This document shows, one piece after another, positions 1 through 5,284 of a stretch of 5,284 nucleotides of DNA. Positions within the stretch are counted from its first letter, which is position 1. The number at the start of each line of letters is the position of its first letter. This DNA is from Planctomycetota bacterium. GTDB taxonomy: Bacteria > Planctomycetota > Phycisphaerae > Sedimentisphaerales > Anaerobacaceae. Location: assembly GCA_023135255.1 (NCBI GenBank), contig JAGLTN010000187.1, forward strand, positions 1 to 5,284, in the 5' to 3' direction. The position numbers and the translations under genes are program-made. The notes beneath the pieces were generated by a model, which was not told the origin of the DNA, ran no database searches, and was given only the letters and a program-made list of their open reading frames with translations.

Positions 1-118
1 ACCATCAAAAACAACGGCTTAGTTAGAATGACACCATATCTCATAAGTAAGATGTCAACTTCGGACATGCTCTCTGTCTCTGCACTTTAAAAAAGAGCCT
101 AGTTCTACAAAAAATGGC
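1..118. other. Left edge, no gene identified
   Basis: I see no supported gene here. Frame 1 of the plus strand is open from the window edge to a TAA at 88-90, giving about 29 codons. It could be the tail of a gene that starts outside the window, but the translation shows no motif I recognise. Read on the minus strand, this stretch lies just downstream of the stop codon of the recombinase relic at 119-316. Confidence 0.4.
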
Positions 119-316
119 TTATAACCATTCACCAACCGGCAATTGTTCGACCGCATAATGCAAGACAGGATCAACATTCATATAAACCTTGTTTGTCAGA
201 TACTAAGATGAGTGTTCCAGCAATTTCTGAGTCACGGCGGTTGAAACTCCATTCTGGGCAAGCAACGAACCGAATGTCTTCCGCAAATCGTGAAATTGAA
301 AACCAAACACAAAAAC
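119..316 (-). pseudogene. Tyrosine recombinase (phage integrase family), C-terminal relic
   Basis: Read on the minus strand from 316 down to the TAA at 119-121, the sequence translates as the last part of a tyrosine recombinase catalytic domain. HDLRKTF is encoded at 292-272 and supplies the family's HxxR motif. LLEHSS (223-206) corresponds to the conserved LLGHS/LLEHS box. NKVYMNVDP follows, and its Tyr (codon 182-184) is the expected nucleophile; the relic ends in PVGEWL and a stop. Two in-frame TAG codons break it: one at 203-205, between the LLEHSS box and the catalytic Tyr, and one at 317-319 just upstream of VFVFGFQF. A TGA in the same frame at 341-343 follows further upstream. The N-terminal DNA-binding domain and the first catalytic Arg/Lys region are not recognisable. 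Integrases of this family cut and rejoin DNA at attachment sites. This copy should be inactive unless the TAG codons are read through. The motif order makes the family assignment strong. Confidence 0.85.
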
Positions 317-475
317 CTACTGATTAGCAAAAAAAGACGGTCAGGAAGAAGGGCAGGGGATATTGAATCCGAATGACACTGGAAACGAGCTTGACTTAAT
401 TGGTTTTATAGTAAGGCTTTATGGAACATGTTCATTTCAATATCTGCCTCATGTCTCCATAATGGCACTGATTTG

Positions 476-535
476 AATGTCGATTCTGTCTTATGTCATG
501 CGGTGGAGCAATTGCCAGTTTCTGACTGGCTTTAA
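476..535 (+). pseudogene. Second tyrosine recombinase C-terminal relic, inverted relative to the first
   Basis: On the plus strand the last 19 codons read NVDSVLCHAVEQLPVSDWL and end in TAA at 533-535. They match the tail of the relic at 119-178 on the other strand (NVDPVLHYAVEQLPVGEWL) at 14 of 19 residues, and by my count at 46 of 60 bases including the stop. Many of the differences are synonymous third-base changes, as expected for paralogous coding sequences that diverged before decay. Upstream in the same frame there is no recognisable catalytic Tyr, LLEHS box or HxxR motif, and stops occur at 374 and 392. Only the extreme C-terminus is therefore recognisable. The identification rests on similarity to the better-preserved relic. 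Confidence 0.7.
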
Positions 536-605
536 TGGTATTACTGCCCAAAAGGGGTTTTGTTGTTAAGCTGGGCAAAATGATGTGGTGTGCAGGACTG
601 AAATA

Positions 606-614
606 TGCTATAAT
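606..614 (+). promoter_or_regulatory. Candidate extended -10 promoter element
   Basis: TGCTATAAT is a perfect TGn-TATAAT extended -10 element on the plus strand. There is no good -35 hexamer about 17 bases upstream, which extended -10 promoters can tolerate. Transcription would start near 621 and give a leader of about 125 bases before the start codon at 745. A competing candidate is TATAAT at 711-716, which also lacks a clear -35 and would give a leader of about 20 bases. Both are motif matches only. Confidence 0.35.
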
Positions 615-710
615 ACCGCCCCTGATTTGTAGGTTGTTTTATAAGGATACGGCAGGAAGGTAATGAAAACTGGTATCTAAGCCAGACCATTCCTTTTTTG
701 CCCAATCACA

Positions 711-716
711 TATAAT
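711..716 (+). promoter_or_regulatory. Alternative -10 hexamer close to the GLUG-protein gene
   Basis: This is a consensus TATAAT ending 28 bases before the ATG at 745. The position suits a short leader, with transcription starting near 723. No TTGACA-like hexamer lies 16-18 bases upstream; the sequence there is around CATTCC. In an AT-rich spacer such a hexamer can occur by chance. Confidence 0.25.
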
Positions 717-734
717 TGAGAATTAACTTGTATC

Positions 735-740
735 GGAGGT
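735..740 (+). promoter_or_regulatory. Shine-Dalgarno site of the GLUG-protein gene
   Basis: GGAGGT lies 4 bases before the ATG at 745, so the spacing is slightly short but the core is near-perfect. Together with the signal peptide that begins directly after it, this fixes the start codon. Confidence 0.8.
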
Positions 741-744
741 TGTT

Positions 745-3048
745 ATGAGAAGACGACATACACGCGAAATAACTTTTGCTTTATTCATCATTTCAATTCT
801 TACAATATCAAATGCCTGGGCTGTTGGAACTTATGGTGGTGGCGATGGTTCGGTCGGCAATCCGTTTAAAATCTCTACTCCCGCTCATCTGGATGAGATG
901 CACTACCAAAGCGAAGACTACAATAAACATTTTGAATTAACAGCAGATATAGATATGTCTGCGTATAGCTATACTACCGCTGTTATTTCACCAGATATAG
1001 ATTCAAGTGATACCGTTTTTGACGGTACTGCATTTACAGGCTCATTTAATGGTAATGGGTTTAAGATTATCAATTTAACTGTCGATGGTGGAACAACTGG
1101 CGATTATGTGGCCTTGTTTGGCGAAATTAGCTCTGGTGCCGTGATTGCTAATCTTGGTCTCGAGGATTGCGATATAACTGGCCGTTGGCGTACTGCTTCT
1201 CTAGTTGGACATAATTATTATGGCACTATCACATCTTGTTATTCAGCGGGAGAGGTTGCAGGTAACTATTATTATACTGGTGGACTGGTTGGCTATAATG
1301 ACCATGGCACTGTGACATCGTGTTATTTTGCAGGGGCCGTTATGGGCGGTAATGACAATACTGGTGGACTGGTTGGTTCTAATAGACAAGGCAGTATCAC
1401 GTCCTGTTTTTCGATCGTAACCGTTAACAGCAGCTTTCTTTATACCGGTGGACTAGTAGGGCAAAATAATAGAGGTACTATTACATATTGCTATTCAATC
1501 GGATCGGTCACAGGTGGCAGTTTTTATACTGGTGGGTTAGTTGGCTTAAATGGAACTGGTACTAGCATTACGTCTTGTTATTCTACAGCAGCGGTTATGG
1601 GTAGTGGTGGCACTGGCGGTTTAGTTGGTGACAATTGGGGTGGCAGTATTACAGGATGTTTTTGGGATGTAGAGACTTCGAATCAAACAACAAGCGATGG
1701 CGGCACAGGAAAAGACACTGTGGATATGATGAAGGAACAGACCTTTACTGATGCTGGTTGGGATTTTGTGGACGAAACAGTAAACGGTTCTGAGGACATT
1801 TGGAGAATTGATGAGAGTAAGGATTATCCCCGCTTTAATGTCACGACGCAACCATGTTATTTGACAGGTGACTACTGGTTTGGTTGGATAGGGGTGAAGC
1901 TTTCCGACCATTCTTCCGCCTGTGATTCCGGCAATGGGTATTTGACTGAAACCATGATTGCTTTAGATTATGTTGGCGAAGAAAACATTCCAACGCATGA
2001 AGACATTGCGATTCTAAGCAAACGGTACGATTCGTGGGGGTGGTTTAACATGCATCTTTCTGCCGGCGGTGGTTCGGAAATATCTCAGTTTTTGCTTGGT
2101 AAAAACATACTTACTGAGATTGCACGACAGCCTGATGGAGATAATGATCTGGGGAGAACATTGCTGGTTAAAAAGGCTATCGGAGTGGCAGATTCTGATA
2201 TGGCTGGTGAGTATGGTTACTTTGGGCACTGGCAGTCGATTTCACCATCATCAGCGGCGTCTGAATTTGGTACAGTTTACCTGAACAGTGATCACTCGTT
2301 TAGCCTTTCTGATAATAAATCTGACGGTGGATCATCAACTGAAACTGGAACTTGGTCTTTTGATTCAGCTGATGCCGTAGTTGATATTAGCATTGTCGGC
2401 GAAGGTTTAGTTCGATTACAGGCAGGCCATGGCATTCTTATGAAAATTGATATTGACCCCGTCGAGGACGATGATCTTGGGTATTCATATTTGGTTAAAA
2501 AGGGTAGCGGCAAAACATCGCAAAGTGTTGTGGGACGATATTTGTATCAGGAGTTCAGCACCGATGCCAGTGATAATGAGCCTTCTACCGGTTGGGGTAT
2601 CTGGGAATTTGAACTGGATGGAACATGGACTATAGCGTGCAGCTACAATGATGGTACTGCTGATACCGATAGTGGAACCTATACGGTTGATAGCGACGGC
2701 ACTATCCATATAACCAACAGTGCAAGTGATGTTTACAATGCTGTTTTATCTCATGATGACCAATCTATTACAGTTGCTCTTATGGGGCAGACTGGTGATG
2801 TAGGTATAGGTATTGCCCAACGGTCTTCTGACTGTAACGGCAATGGAATACTAGATGTTTTTGAAATCCTCGGCGATACCGATGGAAATGGAATTGTTAA
2901 TTTTATAGATTTCGCCAAACTTGCTGAATATTGGTTAGAGGATAATTGTGGAATGTGCGGCTGTGCTGACATTGTCTGTGATGGAAAAGTTAATATGGTT
3001 GACTTGAACAAGTTTGCCGAAAACTGGCTTGAAGGTACAACCCCATAA
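745..3048 (+). CDS. Secreted GLUG-repeat protein with dockerin-like C-terminal tail
   Basis: This 767-residue protein is predicted to be exported. Residues 1-26 form a signal peptide: a basic start (MRRRHTR), a hydrophobic core (residues 9-21) and an AWA cleavage site after residue 26. Residues 30-148 resemble the N-terminal cap of GLUG proteins, including FTGSFNGNGFKIINL (97-111) and IANLGLEDCDITG. Residues 153-320 are six GLUG repeats, expected to form a right-handed beta-helix, followed by the usual closing segment CFWDVETSNQTT...DYPRF (305-364). Residues 373-692 contain three related modules that I cannot assign to a known family. Residues 696-764 hold three Asp/Asn-rich EF-hand-like loops, the last two forming a dockerin-type pair. 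No catalytic motif is visible, so it could be an adhesin, a carbohydrate-binding surface protein or a structural envelope protein. The dockerin-like tail may attach or sort it, but no cohesin partner lies in the window. The start is set by the strong ribosome site and the signal peptide. No convincing terminator follows. Confidence 0.93.
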   Translation: MRRRHTREITFALFIISILTISNAWAVGTYGGGDGSVGNPFKISTPAHLDEMHYQSEDYNKHFELTADIDMSAYSYTTAVISPDIDSSDTVFDGTAFTGSFNGNGFKIINLTVDGGTTGDYVALFGEISSGAVIANLGLEDCDITGRWRTASLVGHNYYGTITSCYSAGEVAGNYYYTGGLVGYNDHGTVTSCYFAGAVMGGNDNTGGLVGSNRQGSITSCFSIVTVNSSFLYTGGLVGQNNRGTITYCYSIGSVTGGSFYTGGLVGLNGTGTSITSCYSTAAVMGSGGTGGLVGDNWGGSITGCFWDVETSNQTTSDGGTGKDTVDMMKEQTFTDAGWDFVDETVNGSEDIWRIDESKDYPRFNVTTQPCYLTGDYWFGWIGVKLSDHSSACDSGNGYLTETMIALDYVGEENIPTHEDIAILSKRYDSWGWFNMHLSAGGGSEISQFLLGKNILTEIARQPDGDNDLGRTLLVKKAIGVADSDMAGEYGYFGHWQSISPSSAASEFGTVYLNSDHSFSLSDNKSDGGSSTETGTWSFDSADAVVDISIVGEGLVRLQAGHGILMKIDIDPVEDDDLGYSYLVKKGSGKTSQSVVGRYLYQEFSTDASDNEPSTGWGIWEFELDGTWTIACSYNDGTADTDSGTYTVDSDGTIHITNSASDVYNAVLSHDDQSITVALMGQTGDVGIGIAQRSSDCNGNGILDVFEILGDTDGNGIVNFIDFAKLAEYWLEDNCGMCGCADIVCDGKVNMVDLNKFAENWLEGTTP
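1201..1704 (+). repeat. Six tandem GLUG repeats, 84 bases (28 residues) each
   Basis: The repeats begin at Leu153, 181, 209, 237, 265 and 293, exactly 28 residues apart, on the pattern LVGxNxxGxITSCYSxGxVxGxxxxTGG. Each contains one Cys, at 165, 193, 221, 249, 278 and 305. Parts are also conserved at the DNA level: ATACTGGTGGACTGGTTGG is identical at 1274-1292 and 1358-1376, one period apart. Repeat five has an extra residue before its Cys and one fewer after it, so the period is kept. GLUG repeats are known from bacterial surface proteins, and a stacked beta-helix is the expected fold. Confidence 0.92.
1861..2820 (+). repeat. Three diverged copies of an unrecognised module of about 100-110 residues
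   Basis: Each copy opens with an L/M/V-x-G-x-Y motif: LTGDYWF (373-379), MAGEYGYF (486-493) and VVGRYLY (595-601). The conserved Gly residues are 375, 488 and 597, so the copies are 113 and 109 residues apart. Copies 1 and 2 share a closing block of the form GxxILxxIxxxPxxxxDLGxxxLVKK, ending at Lys477 and Lys586. Copy 3 ends more loosely with GDVGIGIAQRSS. Copies 2 and 3 also share GTW or GIW strand motifs and alternating hydrophobic residues, which suggests all-beta domains, perhaps small barrels. I do not recognise the family. The repeat relation between copies 1 and 2 is clear by eye; copy 3 is weaker. Confidence 0.65.
2830..3036 (+). other. Dockerin-like calcium-loop tail of the secreted protein
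   Basis: Residues 696-764 contain DCNGNGILDVFEI (696-708), a loop seen near the ends of many planctomycete secreted proteins, and then a duplicated dockerin-type unit. The first unit is D711-x-D713-x-N715-x-I717-x-N719-xx-D722, followed by the helix FAKLAEYWL. The second is D742-x-V744-x-D746-x-K748-x-N750-xx-D753, followed by LNKFAENWL. In the second loop the third ligand position is Val744 instead of Asp or Asn, so calcium binding there may be weaker. Four Cys (735, 738, 740, 745) cluster between and within the units. Classical dockerins bind cohesins in cellulosomes. In planctomycetes the role of these tails is not settled, and surface attachment or sorting is my inference. Confidence 0.82.
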
Positions 3049-3266
3049 TTTTATTTTGTTATAAAACATTAAGAGTCCTATACGCACTCACAGCCCTTTC
3101 TACATCCAAAATTCATGTCTCCATTTTGTCACCACATCCATGAACTTTCAGGATAAATGCCAAAAAACACCTGCATTATTGAGCAAAGAATCAACTTTTC
3201 CAAGCAACTTTGCACGAAATCGGATATTGAATCTGGCTTGCAGGTGAATTTCGGTTTGGCAACATA

Positions 3267-3283
3267 GCAATAGGAATTATTGC
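3267..3283. other. Small perfect hairpin
   Basis: GCAATA (3267-3272) and TATTGC (3278-3283) form a 6-pair stem with the 5-base loop GGAAT. It is not followed directly by a T-run; the nearest, seven T, begins about 28 bases later. It is therefore not a standard terminator. It may be chance in an AT-rich spacer. Confidence 0.3.
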
Positions 3284-3351
3284 AAGGAGCGAAATAGGAC
3301 GTAAGCTGTTATTTTTTTAGTAGTTATGAGACGATAGGGGGTCGGTAAAAT

Positions 3352-3367
3352 TGTAACAATCGTTACA
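3352..3367. promoter_or_regulatory. Palindrome, possible operator upstream of the TPR gene
   Basis: TGTAAC (3352-3357) and GTTACA (3362-3367) form a perfect inverted repeat with a 4-base AATC centre. Its size suits a dimeric helix-turn-helix repressor. It lies about 135 bases before the ATG at 3502 and no regulator gene is adjacent, so function is inferred from symmetry only. Confidence 0.35.
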
Positions 3368-3413
3368 TCCATCACATCTGCCATAAAAACATAAAAAAAC
3401 GCATTTTAAAAGC

Positions 3414-3425
3414 ATCTAATTAGAT
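3414..3425. promoter_or_regulatory. Second palindrome upstream of the TPR gene
   Basis: ATCTAATTAGAT is a perfect 12-base palindrome without a spacer. It lies 47 bases downstream of the end of the TGTAAC/GTTACA dyad and 76 bases before the start codon at 3502. It could be a protein-binding site in the promoter region. AT-rich DNA produces such palindromes by chance more readily than mixed sequence does. Confidence 0.25.
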
Positions 3426-3489
3426 ATTTGCCGTTAATTGCTCCAATTTCTTTGACGATAGTAAAAGCACTGAAAGTTTTTTACATCAC

Positions 3490-3495
3490 AGGAGA
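3490..3495 (+). promoter_or_regulatory. Shine-Dalgarno site of the TPR gene
   Basis: AGGAGA lies 6 bases before the ATG at 3502 (7 from the end of the GGAG core), which is good spacing. A TTG at 3499 immediately before the ATG is in frame and could be used, but the ATG is preferred for codon type and spacing. The difference is one residue. Confidence 0.75.
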
Positions 3496-3501
3496 AGATT
3501 G

Positions 3502-5127
3502 ATGAGCAGTATGTTATTAGAAATCCTTGGCAGGGCGGTCAATATCGATACAGCAGAGCTTATACAGCACTGGTTTGATGCAGTCAGGGATAAGAACCAG
3601 GATAAATGGCTCGGCGAATATAAAGAGCTGAATAAAGTTGTGGACCTGGTCGGCGAACAGAAATTTGAAAAAGCTCATGAGCAGCTTCGTTTTTACCTGT
3701 TTGAAAATCCTACCTGCACAAAGGGCAGACTCGCAGCAGGGCAGTTATGTCTTTATAACAACCAGCTTAAAGATGCTGTCGAGCAGTTTAATTCGGTTTA
3801 TTTTCGTGAGCCAACCAATACTATGGCGTTATATGCTTTGGGGCATTGTTATGAAAGGCTCGGCAGGGAAAGTGAGGCAATCGAATTTTACCAGGATTGT
3901 CTTAAATTTAAGAATTATCTTCAGCTGCCTCACCAAAGACTGGCGGCGATTTATTATAAGAACAGCCAAATCGAAAAAACAATTTTTGAATACGAACAGC
4001 TGCGAAAAGAGTATCCGGATGATATTTCAGTGCTAACTACGTTAGGCTATCTATATATGCTTCACTGCAAAAATGAAGCTGCGGTAGATGCTTTTAATTC
4101 TGCGATACTTATTCATCCCGATAACTTTCAGGGGCAGGAAGACGAAATAGATGAGTTAATAAGAAGCAGCCAATTTGATGACGCGATCGATATAATCGAC
4201 AGACAATTCGAAGAAGAGCCTTATCGGATCGACCTTATACTTAAAAAAGGTGATATATATAATATGCTTGGCCAGAGCCATGAAGCAATCGAAGAATATC
4301 AGAGAGCAATTAAGATAAGACCTGATTTTCTTGAAGCTACAATTAAGCTGGGGACAAGTTATTTACAAACTCAGCAAGATGAGTTGGCAGCAATGGAATA
4401 TAATAATGCACTTGAAATCAATGACCGGATAGTTGATGCGTATATCGGACTTGCGATCGCTCAAAAAGCCGCGGGGAAGATGTCGGAGGCAACATCAACA
4501 TTGTCACTGGCAGCTGCAATTGTACCAAATAGTTCGACTCTATTCACCGAGACCGCAAAACTGCAATTTAAAATAAATATGGAGCCTGTAATCGGGGCTG
4601 ACAACAATAGGCAGGGGTCTGATATAACCGAGTCCGTAATCTGTGCACATAAACAACATATAATGGAAAAGCCTAACGACTCGGATCTTTATTACAGGTT
4701 TGGTATTTTGATGATGAGCGTTGAAAGAAATTCTGAAGCAATAAAATCTTTTCGGAAGGCTTTAGTGCTGAATCCAATGCATACGCGTGCCAAGTGTAAG
4801 CTTTGTATCTGTATGTATGAATCTGGCGAGGAACGAGAGGCGATAAATAATTTGCCACAGGAAAAATGCCTTGATAAGGAAAGCCTTGATCTGCATTATA
4901 AAACAGCATTACTTTACTGTGATAAAGTTAAATTCGCATCGTCATTAATCAATCTTGAAAAGGCAATCGAAAATAATTATACAAGTTGTGATGCGGCTGT
5001 TAATATATCAGTTATCCTTCAGAATCTTGGTCTTTTGAATCGGGCGACAGCGATGTGGGATAATCTTCTGGACACAACAGAAGTTGCATCAAGAAGTGGG
5101 CATCATTTGCCACCAAACCAGTTTTGA
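3502..5127 (+). CDS. Tetratricopeptide (TPR) repeat protein
   Basis: This 541-residue protein has no signal peptide or membrane segment and is probably cytoplasmic. After an N-terminal helical segment (residues 1-45, MSSMLLEILGRAVNIDTAEL...) come about eleven or twelve TPR-type helical hairpins of roughly 34 residues. Clear ones start near residues 108 (YALGHCYERLGRESEAIEFY), 142, 176 (GYLYMLHCKNEAAVDAF), 244 (GDIYNMLGQSHEAIEEY), 278, 312 and 394 (FGILMMSVERNSEAIKSF). More degenerate units lie near 46-105, 213-243 and 428-529. A linker without TPR pattern (about 347-392) splits the array into a longer N-terminal and a shorter C-terminal superhelix. TPR arrays bind other proteins and rarely carry enzyme activity themselves; no catalytic domain is attached. 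The length and distinctive N-terminus resemble a TPR protein I associate with Phycisphaerae, but I cannot name its role. It is followed by an intrinsic terminator and is probably transcribed alone. Confidence 0.92.
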   Translation: MSSMLLEILGRAVNIDTAELIQHWFDAVRDKNQDKWLGEYKELNKVVDLVGEQKFEKAHEQLRFYLFENPTCTKGRLAAGQLCLYNNQLKDAVEQFNSVYFREPTNTMALYALGHCYERLGRESEAIEFYQDCLKFKNYLQLPHQRLAAIYYKNSQIEKTIFEYEQLRKEYPDDISVLTTLGYLYMLHCKNEAAVDAFNSAILIHPDNFQGQEDEIDELIRSSQFDDAIDIIDRQFEEEPYRIDLILKKGDIYNMLGQSHEAIEEYQRAIKIRPDFLEATIKLGTSYLQTQQDELAAMEYNNALEINDRIVDAYIGLAIAQKAAGKMSEATSTLSLAAAIVPNSSTLFTETAKLQFKINMEPVIGADNNRQGSDITESVICAHKQHIMEKPNDSDLYYRFGILMMSVERNSEAIKSFRKALVLNPMHTRAKCKLCICMYESGEEREAINNLPQEKCLDKESLDLHYKTALLYCDKVKFASSLINLEKAIENNYTSCDAAVNISVILQNLGLLNRATAMWDNLLDTTEVASRSGHHLPPNQF

Positions 5128-5160
5128 TAATAAATTTTAGAGATCAGGATATTTATGACG

Positions 5161-5190
5161 GCTCAGGATTCGATCTGAGCGGTTTTTTTT
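5161..5190 (+). terminator. Intrinsic terminator of the TPR gene
   Basis: GCTCAG (5161-5166) pairs with CTGAGC (5175-5180), with one possible extra G-T pair inside, leaving a loop of 6-8 bases. Two G and eight consecutive T (5183-5190) follow, then G and five more T. It lies 33 bases after the TGA at 5125-5127, the expected place for Rho-independent termination of the plus-strand gene. Confidence 0.88.
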
Positions 5191-5232
5191 GTTTTTATGA
5201 CCCATCGGTAGGGTATAGCATTTTCATGAATA

Positions 5233-5254
5233 TGGCTTTATGAGCTTGAAGCCA
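5233..5254. other. Hairpin in the right-edge segment
   Basis: TGGCTTTA (5233-5240) pairs with TGAAGCCA (5247-5254) as an 8-pair stem containing one G-T pair, with the 6-base loop TGAGCT. No T-run follows, so it is not an intrinsic terminator. The rest of 5197-5284 shows no gene start or recognisable signal. Confidence 0.3.
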
Positions 5255-5284
5255 AACCCGAATGAAACATAACATATATTATCG

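Larger units (their letters stand above)
3049..3501. other. Intergenic spacer without a recognisable gene
   Basis: No coding sequence with a ribosome site or family motif is visible on either strand. The segment holds a weak AT-only hairpin just after the upstream stop codon (TTTTAT at 3049-3054 and ATAAAA at 3061-3066), too weak to call a terminator. It also holds a hairpin at 3267-3283, two palindromes at 3352-3367 and 3414-3425, and a 12-base word at 3222-3233 that recurs at 358-369. I found no convincing -35/-10 pair for the downstream gene. Confidence 0.6.

Noticed and set aside
1..90. Open frame of about 29 codons running in from the left edge, with ATG at 28
   Set aside because: It is short, has no ribosome site before the ATG and no recognisable motif. 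It could be the end of an upstream gene, but nothing supports it.
324..473. Plus-strand open frame of about 49 codons between the recombinase relics
   Set aside because: It has no good start codon with a ribosome site and no family pattern. It probably runs through decayed sequence by chance.
663..680. Five-codon ATG...TAA frame after an AGGAAGG purine run, a possible leader peptide
   Set aside because: The purine run is only two bases from the ATG, the peptide has no regulatory codon run, and no attenuator hairpin follows.
545..704. TGCCCA (545-550), TGGGCAAAA (572-580) and TTTTGCCCA (696-704), which could form alternative stems
   Set aside because: The first two lie upstream of the candidate promoters for the secreted-protein gene, so they would not share a leader RNA with the third. 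The match is short and there is no known riboswitch or attenuator pattern.
1621..3011. Several open frames on the minus strand and alternative plus frames inside the secreted-protein gene
   Set aside because: All lie opposite or out of frame with a gene that has a signal peptide, repeats and a dockerin-like tail. They lack ribosome sites and family motifs.
3168..3246. Eight-base inverted repeat CACCTGCA / TGCAGGTG separated by 63 bases
   Set aside because: A match of this length within a 450-base spacer is expected about once by chance, and the pairing does not extend either way.
3452..3482. TTGACG at 3452-3457 as a -35 box for the TPR gene
   Set aside because: The expected -10 position reads AGTTTT, and transcription would start within about 15 bases of the start codon, leaving no normal room for the ribosome site.
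3638..4909. Alternative frames inside the TPR gene on both strands
   Set aside because: They overlap a continuous TPR-coding frame and show no independent coding evidence.
1..5284. CRISPR array, tRNA, rRNA, or complete insertion sequence
   Set aside because: No regularly spaced direct repeats outside the coding GLUG region, no cloverleaf or rRNA-like sequence, and no intact transposase or terminal inverted repeats were seen.

Overview
The window most likely comes from a planctomycete of the class Phycisphaerae (Sedimentisphaerales or a related lineage). This is judged from protein style, not from a marker gene. The evidence is a secreted GLUG-repeat protein whose C-terminal tail is dockerin-like, with the 'DxDGNGxVNxxDxxxLAxxWL' pattern common in that group, and a long cytoplasmic TPR protein. 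Base composition is moderate to AT-rich, and both genes have clear Shine-Dalgarno sequences.

Layout. Positions 1-744 contain no intact gene. They hold two decayed C-terminal ends of tyrosine recombinases in opposite orientation, with their missing N-terminal sides facing each other: 119-316 on the minus strand and about 476-535 on the plus strand. Promoter-like sequences for the next gene follow. Positions 745-3048 encode a 767-residue exported protein with a signal peptide, a GLUG beta-helix of six exact 28-residue repeats, three copies of an unrecognised module of about 100-110 residues, and a duplicated calcium-loop (dockerin-like) tail. Positions 3049-3501 are a spacer with two short perfect palindromes but no gene. 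Positions 3502-5127 encode a 541-residue TPR protein without a signal peptide, closed by a convincing intrinsic terminator at 5161-5190. The last 90 bases hold only a small hairpin.

The two intact genes share a strand but are separated by about 450 bases with possible regulatory dyads, so they are probably separate transcription units. Nothing in the sequence ties them to one pathway. The first product should act at or outside the cell envelope and the second in the cytoplasm as a protein-interaction scaffold. The most notable observations are the pair of inverted recombinase relics and the threefold module between the GLUG helix and the dockerin-like tail. I see no convincing evidence of a complete novel system in this window.
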